Shown one piece after another: positions 35,115 to 42,343 of a stretch of DNA of 64,000 bases (position 1 is the stretch's first letter; each line of letters opens with the position of its first letter). The DNA lies in the NCBI RefSeq assembly GCF_001424755.1, contig NZ_LMRF01000003.1, forward strand, positions 104,178-168,177, read 5' to 3'. A model generated the notes under the pieces. It ran no database searches. It was given only the letters and a program-made list of their open reading frames with translations, and was not told where the DNA came from. The DNA is from Marmoricola sp. Leaf446. Lineage in GTDB: Bacteria > Actinomycetota > Actinomycetes > Propionibacteriales > Nocardioidaceae. Made by a program: the position numbers and the translations under genes.

Positions 35115-36464
35115 ATGAGCAGCCCCGGCGGATCCGACGACAACCCCTTCAAGGGCACCCCCTTCGAGCAGATCTTCCAGGCGCTCGGTGGCGGCGCCGG
35201 GGGCACGGGCGGCGCCGGGATGCCCGACCTGTCGGCGCTGATGGGGCAGATGCAGGCGATGATGCAGCCCTACGACGGCCCGGTGAACTGGGGCCTCGCC
35301 ACCGACATCGCCCGCCGCACGACCGCCCAGGAGCCCGACCCCACCCCGGGCCGCGCCGAGCAGACCCGCGTCGCCGACGCGATCCGGCTGGCCGACCACT
35401 GGCTCGACAGCGCGACGGTGCTGCCCTCCGGTGTCACCACCAGCGCCGCCTGGAGCCGCGCGGAGTGGATCGAGCAGACCACCGAGGTGTGGCGCGTGCT
35501 GGTCGAGCCGGTCGCCGAGCACGTCGTCGGCGCCATGGGCAAGGCGATGCCCGAGGAGGCCCGCGCCATGGCCGGCCCGCTCATCGGGATGCTCGGCAAG
35601 GCGGGCGGGGCGATGTTCGGCAGCCAGGTCGGCGCCGCGCTCGGTGGCCTGGCCGGCGAGGTCCTCACCGCCAGCGACATCGGGCTCCCGCTGGGCCCGG
35701 CGGGCAAGGCCGCACTGCTCCCCCACAACATCGCGGCGTTCGCGGAGGGCCTCGACGTCGACGTGGAGGACGTCACCCTCTACCTCGCCCTGCGCGAGGC
35801 CGCCCACCAGCGCCTGTTCGCCCACGTCCCGTGGCTGCGCGCCCACCTGATCTCCTCGGTCGAGGACTTCGGCCGCGGCGTGACCATCGACGTCTCGGGC
35901 ATCGAGCAGGCCATGGGCGGGCTCGACCCGACCAACCTCGAGGCAATGCAGGAGGCGCTGCAGGGCGGCCTGTTCGAGCCCAAGCAGACGCCGCAGCAGG
36001 CGGCCGCGCTCGAGCGCCTCGAGACCACCCTGGCCCTGGTGGAGGGCTGGGTCGACGAGGTCGTCGGCCAGGCCACCGTCGAGCGGATGCCCGCCGCGAC
36101 CAAGATGCACGAGGCGTTCCGTCGCCGCCGCGCCGCGGGTGGCCCCGCCGAGGAGACCTTTGCCGCCCTGGTGGGCCTGGAGCTGCGTCCCCGCCGGCTG
36201 CGCGACGCCTCCACGCTGTGGGGCGCGCTGCGCTCCAAGCACGGCACCGAGGAGCGCGACGCGGTGTGGGCCCACCCCGACCTGCTGCCGACCGCGGCCG
36301 ACCTCGACGACCCGCTCGGCTTCCGCGAGGACCTCCCGCAGGTGCCCGAGCTCAGCGACGAGGACTTCGACCGCGAGCTGGGCAAGCTGCTCGACGCCGG
36401 CACCGACGAGGGCGACGGCGGCGAGAGCAGCGGCGGCGACGCGGACCCCCGCCCCGGCGCGTGA
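35115..36464 (+). CDS. Zinc-dependent metalloprotease, DUF2342 family
   Basis: The 449-aa protein has a Gly/Met-rich N-terminus, then the family motif LALREAAHQRLFAHVPW (Glu228, His231), and LALVEGWVDEVV, which provides further ligands in this metalloprotease-like family (Rv3195 in M. tuberculosis). It has no signal peptide. Its physiological substrate is unknown. TATTTT, 6 nt before the ATG, implies a leaderless transcript. The Nudix gene overlaps its stop by 4 nt. Confidence 0.85.
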   Translation: MSSPGGSDDNPFKGTPFEQIFQALGGGAGGTGGAGMPDLSALMGQMQAMMQPYDGPVNWGLATDIARRTTAQEPDPTPGRAEQTRVADAIRLADHWLDSATVLPSGVTTSAAWSRAEWIEQTTEVWRVLVEPVAEHVVGAMGKAMPEEARAMAGPLIGMLGKAGGAMFGSQVGAALGGLAGEVLTASDIGLPLGPAGKAALLPHNIAAFAEGLDVDVEDVTLYLALREAAHQRLFAHVPWLRAHLISSVEDFGRGVTIDVSGIEQAMGGLDPTNLEAMQEALQGGLFEPKQTPQQAAALERLETTLALVEGWVDEVVGQATVERMPAATKMHEAFRRRRAAGGPAEETFAALVGLELRPRRLRDASTLWGALRSKHGTEERDAVWAHPDLLPTAADLDDPLGFREDLPQVPELSDEDFDRELGKLLDAGTDEGDGGESSGGDADPRPGA

Positions 36465-37033
36465 CGCTGCACGCCGAGGCACGCGCGACCCTGGCCGGCT
36501 GGACGGCGCCCGACGCCGAGCAGGAGCGCCTGCGCGCGTCGTACGTCGCCCACCTCGACGCGCACCCCGACGGGGAGCGCCGCGCCTGCTTCCCCGACCA
36601 CCTCACCGCCGGGGCGCTGGTGCTCAGCCACGACGGCGGCCACGTGCTGCTCAACCTGCACCGCAAGGCACGTCGCTGGTTCCACTTCGGCGGCCACCTC
36701 GAGGACGCCGACGCGACCCTGCAGGACGCCGCTCGCCGGGAGGCGGTCGAGGAGTCGGGGCTGCCCGACCTCGAGGTCGACGCGGAGCCGCTCCACCTGT
36801 CGCGGCACCGGGTCGACTTCTGCGACCCCCTCGGCCCCGTCGACCACCTGGACGTGCGCTTCCTCGCCCGGGCCGCGGCCGGGGTCGAGCCGGTCGTCAG
36901 TGACGAGTCGCTCGACGTGCGGTGGTGGCCGGTCGACGCACTGCCGACCCAGGACGCCGACATGGTGGAGATGATCGGCCTGGCCCTCCGGCGCTCCGCC
37001 GGGCCCGGGCCTCGACGCGGACGCTCCGCCTAG
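36461..37033 (+). CDS. Nudix hydrolase
   Basis: The 190-aa protein has a complete Nudix box, GHLEDADATLQDAARREA followed by VEESGL (G-x5-E-x7-REAVEESG), preceded by WFHFG. It hydrolyses a nucleoside diphosphate-linked compound of unknown identity. The GTG at 36461 overlaps the metalloprotease stop. Its TAG stop shares a CTAG palindrome with the convergent YgjP-like gene. Confidence 0.88.
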   Translation: MTLHAEARATLAGWTAPDAEQERLRASYVAHLDAHPDGERRACFPDHLTAGALVLSHDGGHVLLNLHRKARRWFHFGGHLEDADATLQDAARREAVEESGLPDLEVDAEPLHLSRHRVDFCDPLGPVDHLDVRFLARAAAGVEPVVSDESLDVRWWPVDALPTQDADMVEMIGLALRRSAGPGPRRGRSA

Positions 37034-37593
37034 GCGTCGTCGACCTCGCTGGGTCCCGACGCGTCGGCGTGGGCGACACCCGCCAGGAAGCCCTTGGCGC
37101 GCTCGGCCCGCGGCAGCACGTCCACCAGCGCCCAGAACCGGGGCCCGTGGTTGGCCTCGACCAGGTGGGCCAGCTCGTGGAGCAGGACGTAGTCCACGAC
37201 CCAGGACGGCATCGACTGCAACCGGTCGGACATCCGGATCTCGCCGGTGCCGGTCGTGCAGGAGGCCCACCGTGTGGTCATCGTGCCGACCCAGCGCACC
37301 GAGGAGGGCGCGGTTCCCGGGGGCAGGTGGGCGGCGCACAGCTGCCGGGCCCGCTCCAGCAGCTGGTCGTCGCTGCGGCGGGTGCGGCGCTCGGACCGCT
37401 CGAGGCGGCCGAGCATCTTGGTCACCCACTCCTGCTCCTCGGCGCGGGAGAAGCGGTCGGGGATCATCACCACGATCCGGCCGTCGCGGCGGTAGGCCGA
37501 GACGGTGCGGGTGCGCCGTCGGGAGCGGCGTACCTCCACGGGCGGGTCGGGGTGACCGGGGTGACCGGGGCTTCCGGGGTGCCCGGGACTCAT
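37030..37593 (-). CDS. YgjP-like metallopeptidase (DUF45/WLM-type)
   Basis: The 187-aa protein has the zinc motif HELAH at residues 139-143 in YVLLHELAHLVEANHGPRFW and the upstream RWASCTTGTGEIRMSDRLQ region, as in YgjP/SprT-like minimal peptidases. The N-terminus contains a small repeat, PGHPGSPGHPGHP, also visible as DNA repeats at 37550-37585. The ATG at 37591-37593 overlaps the PHP gene stop (ATGA), so the two are coupled. Substrate unknown. Confidence 0.8.
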   Translation of the reverse strand: MSPGHPGSPGHPGHPDPPVEVRRSRRRTRTVSAYRRDGRIVVMIPDRFSRAEEQEWVTKMLGRLERSERRTRRSDDQLLERARQLCAAHLPPGTAPSSVRWVGTMTTRWASCTTGTGEIRMSDRLQSMPSWVVDYVLLHELAHLVEANHGPRFWALVDVLPRAERAKGFLAGVAHADASGPSEVDDA

Positions 37594-38654
37594 GCCGGAC
37601 GGGCCCAGTCGAGGAGCCGCTGGGTGGGCCAGGTGTTGACGATGCGGTCGGGGTCGAGACCGAGCTCCTCGGCGCGGGCGCAGCCGTAGACCTGGAAGTC
37701 GAGCTGCCCCGGGGCGTGGGCGTCGCTGTCGATCGAGAACAGGCAGCCGGCGTCGATGGCCTGCTGCAGCAGGCGCGTGGGCGGGTCGCGCCGCTCGGGT
37801 CGGCTGTTGATCTCCACCGCCGTGCCGGTCTCGGCGCACGCGGCGAAGACCGCCTCGGCGTCGAACTCGGACTGTGGGCGCGTGCCGCGGTTGCCGGTCA
37901 CGAGCCGACCGGTGCAGTGGCCCAGGACGTTGGTCCACGGGTCGTGCACCGCGGCGACCATCCGCCGGGTCATCGCGTCACGGTCCATCTTCAGCTTGGA
38001 GTGCACCGAGGCGACGCGCACGTCGAGCCGGGCCAGCATCTCCTCGGTCTGGTCGAGCGTCCCGTCGTCGAGGATGTCGACCTCGATGCCGCGCAGCAGC
38101 CGGAAGCCGCCCTCGAGGTGCTCGTTGACCGCGTCGACGACCTCGAGCTGGCGGGCCAGCCGCGCGGCCGAGAGCCCGTTGGCGACGGTCAGCCGGGGCG
38201 AGTGGTCGGTGAGCACGAGGTAGTCGTGGCCGAGCTCCATCGCGGTGAAGGCCATCTCCTCGATCGGCGAGCCGCCGTCGGACCAATCGCTGTGCGAGTG
38301 CAGGTCGCCGCGCAGCGCCGCCCGGACCCGCTCGCCGCCCTCGACGAGGGGACCGCCGACCTCCTCCTCCAGCTGCGCCAGGCGGCGGGGGACGCGCCCC
38401 TCGACCGCCGCCTCGATCACCTCGGCCGTCGAGGCCCCGATGCCGGGGAGCTCGCGCAGCGTGCCCGACCGCACCCGGTCGGCGACCTCGTCGCCCAGCG
38501 GCAGGATCGTGGCCGCCGCGGCCCGGAATGCCTTGACCTTGTAGGTCTCGGCCCGGCTCCGCTCCAGCAGGAACCCGATCCGCCGCAGCGCCTGCACCGG
38601 CCCCAGGGGTGCCTCCGCCGCACCGGGCGCCCCGGTCGTCTCGCTCGTCGCCAC
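37590..38654 (-). CDS. PHP-domain protein with helix-hairpin-helix (PolX-like, polymerase domain absent)
   Basis: The 354-aa protein starts with a PolX-type helix-hairpin-helix region (QALRRIGFLLERSRAETYKV, then LRELPGIGASTAEVIEAAVE) and continues with a PHP domain: LRGDLHSHSDWSDGGSPIEE, LVLTDHSPRLTVANGL, GIEVDILDDG, VASVHSKL, and FSIDSDAHAPGQL, giving all metal ligands. PolX polymerases have HhH, polymerase and PHP domains; here the polymerase palm is missing and HhH joins PHP directly. It may be a DNA-end phosphatase or nuclease. CACAAT 6 nt before the GTG hints at a leaderless start. Confidence 0.8.
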   Translation of the reverse strand: MATSETTGAPGAAEAPLGPVQALRRIGFLLERSRAETYKVKAFRAAAATILPLGDEVADRVRSGTLRELPGIGASTAEVIEAAVEGRVPRRLAQLEEEVGGPLVEGGERVRAALRGDLHSHSDWSDGGSPIEEMAFTAMELGHDYLVLTDHSPRLTVANGLSAARLARQLEVVDAVNEHLEGGFRLLRGIEVDILDDGTLDQTEEMLARLDVRVASVHSKLKMDRDAMTRRMVAAVHDPWTNVLGHCTGRLVTGNRGTRPQSEFDAEAVFAACAETGTAVEINSRPERRDPPTRLLQQAIDAGCLFSIDSDAHAPGQLDFQVYGCARAEELGLDPDRIVNTWPTQRLLDWARPA

Positions 38655-38713
38655 CCGGTCATTGTGGCGCGCCCCGCCGACAGCGCCCGGCCGGGCACGG
38701 TGCGGGCACGGCG

Positions 38714-38776
38714 AGGTCCACAGCGTGCGGAGCTCCGTCCACACGCGCGACGGCGTTGTCCACAGGTCTGTCCACA
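38714..38776 (+). promoter_or_regulatory. Cluster of DnaA-box-like sequences
   Basis: Four same-direction nonamers lie in 63 bp: AGGTCCACA (38714), CCGTCCACA (38735), TTGTCCACA (38756) and CTGTCCACA (38768). The third is a perfect actinobacterial DnaA box and the fourth has one mismatch; the first two have two. Start spacings are 21, 21 and 12 bp. The cluster is between the PHP gene and the kai operon promoter, with no dnaA or dnaN nearby. Confidence 0.55.
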
Positions 38777-38838
38777 GCGGTGCACAACCGCCAGGACCCG
38801 CGGTCGCGCCACCGGTCCACCCCGGTCGCCGGCCTCCA

Positions 38839-38868
38839 TTGACCCGTCACCACCCGCGGCCCTACCGT
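38839..38868 (+). promoter_or_regulatory. Candidate promoter of the kai operon
   Basis: TTGACC (38839-38844), an 18-nt spacer and TACCGT (38863-38868) form a plausible housekeeping promoter. Transcription from about 38875 would give a leader of about 180 nt before the kaiC start. The same -10 sequence and spacer length occur in the whiB7 promoter candidate. Confidence 0.5.
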
Positions 38869-38880
38869 GTCGGGCAGAAG

Positions 38881-38943
38881 GGGCCCTCGTCGGTCTCCGC
38901 GTTCGCAAGGGGAAGGCAAGCGCGGACGATCTGGCGAGGGCCC
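38881..38943 (+). ncRNA. Structured leader upstream of kaiC
   Basis: Outer arms GGGCCCTCG (38881-38889) and CGAGGGCCC (38935-38943) and inner arms TCCGCG (38896-38901) and CGCGGA (38921-38926) fold into one elongated stem with a purine-rich loop (AAGGGGAAGGCAAG). It does not match a riboswitch class I can recall. It could be a regulatory leader or a protein-binding element. From 38944 to 39056 only a second GC-rich region and the kaiC ribosome site are seen. Confidence 0.4.
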
Positions 38944-39056
38944 CGTCGACGTCCTCCCCGGCGTGCGACTTCTGGCGCAAACGCCCACGGCGCGTCCGCC
39001 GACAAGGGAGACTGCCGCGTGGAGTCTCGTCGCGCAATCAGTGAAGGAAGTGACAC

Positions 39057-40784
39057 GTGACCACGTCCGGGAGTGGTGTGACCGGTCTGCGCAAGGCGCC
39101 GACCGGCATCACCGGGTTCGACGAGATCACCAACGGGGGTCTCCCCCGCGGTCGTCCGACCCTGGTCGCCGGCTCGGCGGGTGCGGGCAAGACGCTCTTC
39201 GGCCTGGAGTTCCTGGTGCGCGGCGCCACCGAGTTCGACGAGCCCGGCGTGCTGCTGGCCTTCGAGGAGGCCGCCGCCGACATCGCCACCAACGTCGCCT
39301 CCCTGGGCTTCGACCTCCCCGCGCTGGAGGCCGAGGGCAAGATCGCGATCGACTCCTTCCGCCTCGACCCGGCCGACTTCATCGAGGCCGGCCAGTTCGA
39401 CCTCGAGGGGCTGTTCATCCGCCTCGAGCTGGCGGTGGCCTCGGTCGGTGCCCGACGCGTCGTGCTCGACACCATCGAGGTCCTCTTCGCAGCGCTGCCC
39501 AACGTGGCCGTGGTCCGCAGCGAGCTCAACCGGCTCTTCCGCTGGCTCAAGGAGCGCGACCTCACCGTCGTCATCACCGGCGAGCGCGGGGGCGGCGAGG
39601 ACCAGCTGACCCGCATCGGGATCGAGGAGTTCGTCTCCGACTGCGTCGTGGTGCTGGACCACCGCGTCGAGGACGGCCTGTCGACCCGACGGATGCGCGT
39701 CACCAAGTACCGCGGCTCGCTGCACGGCACCAACGAGTACCCCTTCCTGATCACCGCCACCGGCATCGTCGCGGTCCCCATCACCTCCATGGGGCTGACC
39801 TACGAGGCGTCGGACGAGCGGATCACCACCGGGATCCCCGAGCTCGACGAGATGCTCAGCGGCGGCATCTACCGCGGCTCGGCGATGATGATCAGCGGTT
39901 CCGCCGGCACCGGCAAGACCAGCATCGGCGCCACCATGGCGGCCGCCTCCTGCGCCCGAGGCGAGTCCGTGCTGTTCGTCTCCTTCGAGGAGTCGCCCGC
40001 TCAGCTGGCCCGCAACATGCGCTCGATCGGCGTCGACCTGCAGCACTGGACCGAGACCGGCCTGCTGCACCTGCACTCGGTGCGCGCCACCGCCTTCGGG
40101 CTGGAGGAGCACCTGGCCCAGCTGCACCGCCTGGTCGACGAGCACCAGCCGCGACTGGTGGTGCTCGACGCTGTGGTCAGCCTGGGCCGCAGCGGCGCCC
40201 GCCACGACGCCTCGCAGGTCCTCGCCCGCGACCTCGACCTGCTCAAGAGCCGCGGGGTGACGTCGGTGATGACCACGCTGACGCGCACCACCGAGGCCGA
40301 GAGCAGCGAGGTCGAGGTCTCCTCCCTCGTCGACAGCTGGCTGCTGCTGCGCAACCACGAGACCAACGGCGAGCGCAATCGGCTGATGTTCGTGATCAAG
40401 AGCCGCGGCACGTCCCACTCCAACCAGGTGCGCGAGTTCGTCCTCACCGACCAGGGCCCCCGGCTCGTCGAGGTGTACGTCGGGCCGGAGGGCGTCCTGA
40501 CGGGCTCCGCCCGGGTGGAGCAGTCGGTGCGCGAGCAGGCCCAGGCCGCCGCGCGCGAGGACGAGCGGGTCCGCCGTCGCCGGTCGCTGGACCAGCGCTC
40601 GGCCGCGCTGGAGGCCCAGATCGCCTCCCTGCGCGCGGAGCTGGACTCCGACCGGGAAGAGTTCGAGAGGTTGGTCGCGGAGCAGGCAGCCGCGCACGAG
40701 GTGGACGAGGAGGCACGAACGTCGATGGCACAGCGACGAGGAGCCCAGGACGTCCAGGACGTCCGGTCAGGAGCGGGGTCGTGA
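39057..40784 (+). CDS. kaiC: KaiC-family double-domain ATPase
   Basis: The 575-aa protein has two RecA/KaiC domains. CI: Walker A GSAGAGKT (39-46), paired glutamates FEE (70-71), Walker B RVVLDTIE (134-141). CII: Walker A GSAGTGKT (281-288), FEE (311-312), Walker B LVVLDAVVSL. The region matching the cyanobacterial Ser431-Thr432 phosphorylation pair reads EVSSLVDSW, giving Ser422-Ser423. After residue 485 a charged helical tail of about 65 residues, probably a coiled coil, replaces the KaiA-binding C-terminus. GTG start with GAAGGAAG upstream. It heads four genes joined by 4-nt overlaps. Confidence 0.9.
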   Translation: MTTSGSGVTGLRKAPTGITGFDEITNGGLPRGRPTLVAGSAGAGKTLFGLEFLVRGATEFDEPGVLLAFEEAAADIATNVASLGFDLPALEAEGKIAIDSFRLDPADFIEAGQFDLEGLFIRLELAVASVGARRVVLDTIEVLFAALPNVAVVRSELNRLFRWLKERDLTVVITGERGGGEDQLTRIGIEEFVSDCVVVLDHRVEDGLSTRRMRVTKYRGSLHGTNEYPFLITATGIVAVPITSMGLTYEASDERITTGIPELDEMLSGGIYRGSAMMISGSAGTGKTSIGATMAAASCARGESVLFVSFEESPAQLARNMRSIGVDLQHWTETGLLHLHSVRATAFGLEEHLAQLHRLVDEHQPRLVVLDAVVSLGRSGARHDASQVLARDLDLLKSRGVTSVMTTLTRTTEAESSEVEVSSLVDSWLLLRNHETNGERNRLMFVIKSRGTSHSNQVREFVLTDQGPRLVEVYVGPEGVLTGSARVEQSVREQAQAAAREDERVRRRRSLDQRSAALEAQIASLRAELDSDREEFERLVAEQAAAHEVDEEARTSMAQRRGAQDVQDVRSGAGS

Positions 40785-41122
40785 CGGAGACCTGGGAGGA
40801 CGACAACACCGAGGCCGCCACCGGGGAGGGACGCGAGCTCTACGACCTGCGGCTCTACGTGGCCGGGCAGTCGCCGCGCTCCGTGCGGGCGGTGGAGAAC
40901 CTGCGTCGCGTCTGCGACGAGCACCTGGCCGGCCGCTACCGCGTGGAGGTCATCGACCTGCTGGTCAACCCCGCGCTGGCGCGCGGCGACGAGATCGTCG
41001 CCGTGCCCACGCTGGTGCGCAAGCTGCCCGACCCGATCCGCAAGATCATCGGCGACCTGTCCGACACCGACAAGGTCCTGGTGGGCCTGCAGCTGCGCGC
41101 CCCCGAGGGCGGTGGCACGTGA
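40781..41122 (+). CDS. kaiB: KaiB-family protein
   Basis: The 113-aa protein has a 20-residue acidic N-terminal extension and then a full KaiB domain: LRLYVAGQSPRSVRAVENL, VEVIDLLVNPALARGDEIVA, VPTLVRKLPDPIRKIIGDLS. The prolines around residues 63, 76, 83 and 85 that support fold switching in cyanobacterial KaiB are kept. KaiB binds the KaiC CI ring and recruits output kinases by competing with their thioredoxin-like sensor domains. The GTG overlaps the kaiC stop by 4 nt. Confidence 0.93.
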   Translation: MTETWEDDNTEAATGEGRELYDLRLYVAGQSPRSVRAVENLRRVCDEHLAGRYRVEVIDLLVNPALARGDEIVAVPTLVRKLPDPIRKIIGDLSDTDKVLVGLQLRAPEGGGT

Positions 41123-41910
41123 GCTCGACGCCCGACGGCGGGGAGCTGCGCTGGCCCCGGGACGACGACGACAGCGTCGCCCTCGCCCAGCTGCAGGAGC
41201 AGGTCGCGATGCTCCAGCGCACCCTCAACGCCATCGGGGGCGGCAGCGGCATCGACGCCGTCGTGCTCGGCGAGGGGCACGACGAGCAGGTCTACACGCT
41301 CACCAGCGCCGACCGGCCCTACCGCGTCATCGTGGAGAACATGGGCGAGGGCGCGATGACGGTCTCCGAGCACGGCGTCGTGCTCTACGCCAACCCGCAG
41401 GTCGCCTCGTTCCTCGGGGTCGACCGCGACGGCATGGCCGGGCGCGACGTCGCCGACTACGTCTCGGTCGACCAGCTGCCCGTGCTGGCCTCGCTGCTCA
41501 CCTCCACCGAGCAGCCGACCCGGCGTGCCGAGCTGACGCTGCCCACCGCCCAGGGCGAGCTGCCCTGCCTGGTGGCGGCGACCGACCTCGACGTCGACGG
41601 CGTGCTGGTGCGCTGCCTGGTCTTCACCGACCTCACCATGCAGAAGCTGGTCGAGCAGCAGGTCGCCGCCGACTCCGCCCGCGCCGAGCGGACCCTCGTG
41701 GCCGCCGAGGTCAACGACACCATCGTGCAGGGCCTCGTCGCCGCCGAGATGGCGCTCGACCTGGGCCAGACCGACTTCGCCCGCAGCATCGTGGCCCGGA
41801 CCTCCAGCCACGCCCGCCACTGGATCGGAGAGCTGGCCGGAGGTGAGTCGGTGGAGCCGGGAACCGCCGTCCGCACCGGGCCGGCTCGGAGCGGCTCGGA
41901 GAACCCATGA
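41119..41910 (+). CDS. PAS protein with degenerate histidine-kinase dimerisation helix
   Basis: The 263-aa protein has an N-terminal coiled coil (about 18-38), a PAS domain (about 70-180, VIVENMGEGAMTVSEHGVVL, then NPQVASFLGVDRDGMAGRDV), and a two-helix segment from about 185 with ERTLVAAEVNDTIVQGLVAA. This matches the HisKA_3 dimerisation box, but Asn199 stands where the phospho-accepting His should be, and no HATPase domain follows. It therefore looks like a sensor or scaffold derived from a NarL-type sensor kinase. The GTG overlaps the kaiB stop and its own stop overlaps the receiver start. Confidence 0.75.
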   Translation: MSSTPDGGELRWPRDDDDSVALAQLQEQVAMLQRTLNAIGGGSGIDAVVLGEGHDEQVYTLTSADRPYRVIVENMGEGAMTVSEHGVVLYANPQVASFLGVDRDGMAGRDVADYVSVDQLPVLASLLTSTEQPTRRAELTLPTAQGELPCLVAATDLDVDGVLVRCLVFTDLTMQKLVEQQVAADSARAERTLVAAEVNDTIVQGLVAAEMALDLGQTDFARSIVARTSSHARHWIGELAGGESVEPGTAVRTGPARSGSENP

Positions 41911-42299
41911 CCACCGGACTCAACGTGATGGTCGTCGACGACTCCGACGACCTGCGAGACCTCATCAGCATGGTGATCCGCCGGCACCCCCAGGGGTGGC
42001 GCGTGGTGGCCACCGCGACGGAGGGTCGCGAGGCCGTCGACGAGGCCCGCGCCAGCCAGCCCGACCTCGTGCTGCTCGACATCGCGATGCCGGTGATGGA
42101 CGGCATGGAGGCGCTCCCGCTGATCCGGGAGGCCGCGCCCGACGCCACCGTCGTGATGCTCTCGGGCTACCCCTTCGAGACCGCGGGCCGGGGCGCGCTC
42201 GACGCCGGGGCGCACGGCTACCTGGAGAAGTCCGACCTGGTCAAGAGCCTGATCCCCCGCCTGGAGAAGATCCTCGAGGGCAGTCCGCGCGGCGCCTGA
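41907..42299 (+). CDS. Stand-alone response regulator receiver
   Basis: The 130-aa protein is a single receiver domain with all conserved residues: Asp11-Asp12, phospho-acceptor Asp58 in LVLLDIAMPVMDGMEAL, Ser86 in VVMLSGYP and Lys108 in YLEKSD. There is no output domain; the C-terminus ends shortly after helix 5. It resembles CheY-like relays. The ATG overlaps the PAS gene stop. With no active kinase encoded beside it, its phosphate must come from elsewhere or from a small-molecule donor. Confidence 0.92.
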   Translation: MTTGLNVMVVDDSDDLRDLISMVIRRHPQGWRVVATATEGREAVDEARASQPDLVLLDIAMPVMDGMEALPLIREAAPDATVVMLSGYPFETAGRGALDAGAHGYLEKSDLVKSLIPRLEKILEGSPRGA

Positions 42300-42343
42300 C
42301 CACCGGATCCGGCCAGGGGGACGGTCCGGGGGACGGCCGGGGC

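Noticed and set aside
38714..38776. The DnaA-box-like cluster as the chromosomal origin
   Set aside because: Only one perfect box, no AT-rich unwinding region, and no dnaA, dnaN, recF or rpmH nearby, which flank oriC in actinobacteria.
38881..38943. A known riboswitch (cyclic dinucleotide class) before kaiC
   Set aside because: The nested stem and loop do not show the conserved cores of the c-di-GMP or c-di-AMP classes that I can recall; left as an unclassified structured leader.
41119..41910. Calling the PAS protein a functional histidine kinase
   Set aside because: Asn replaces the phospho-acceptor His and there is no ATP-binding domain before the receiver gene starts.
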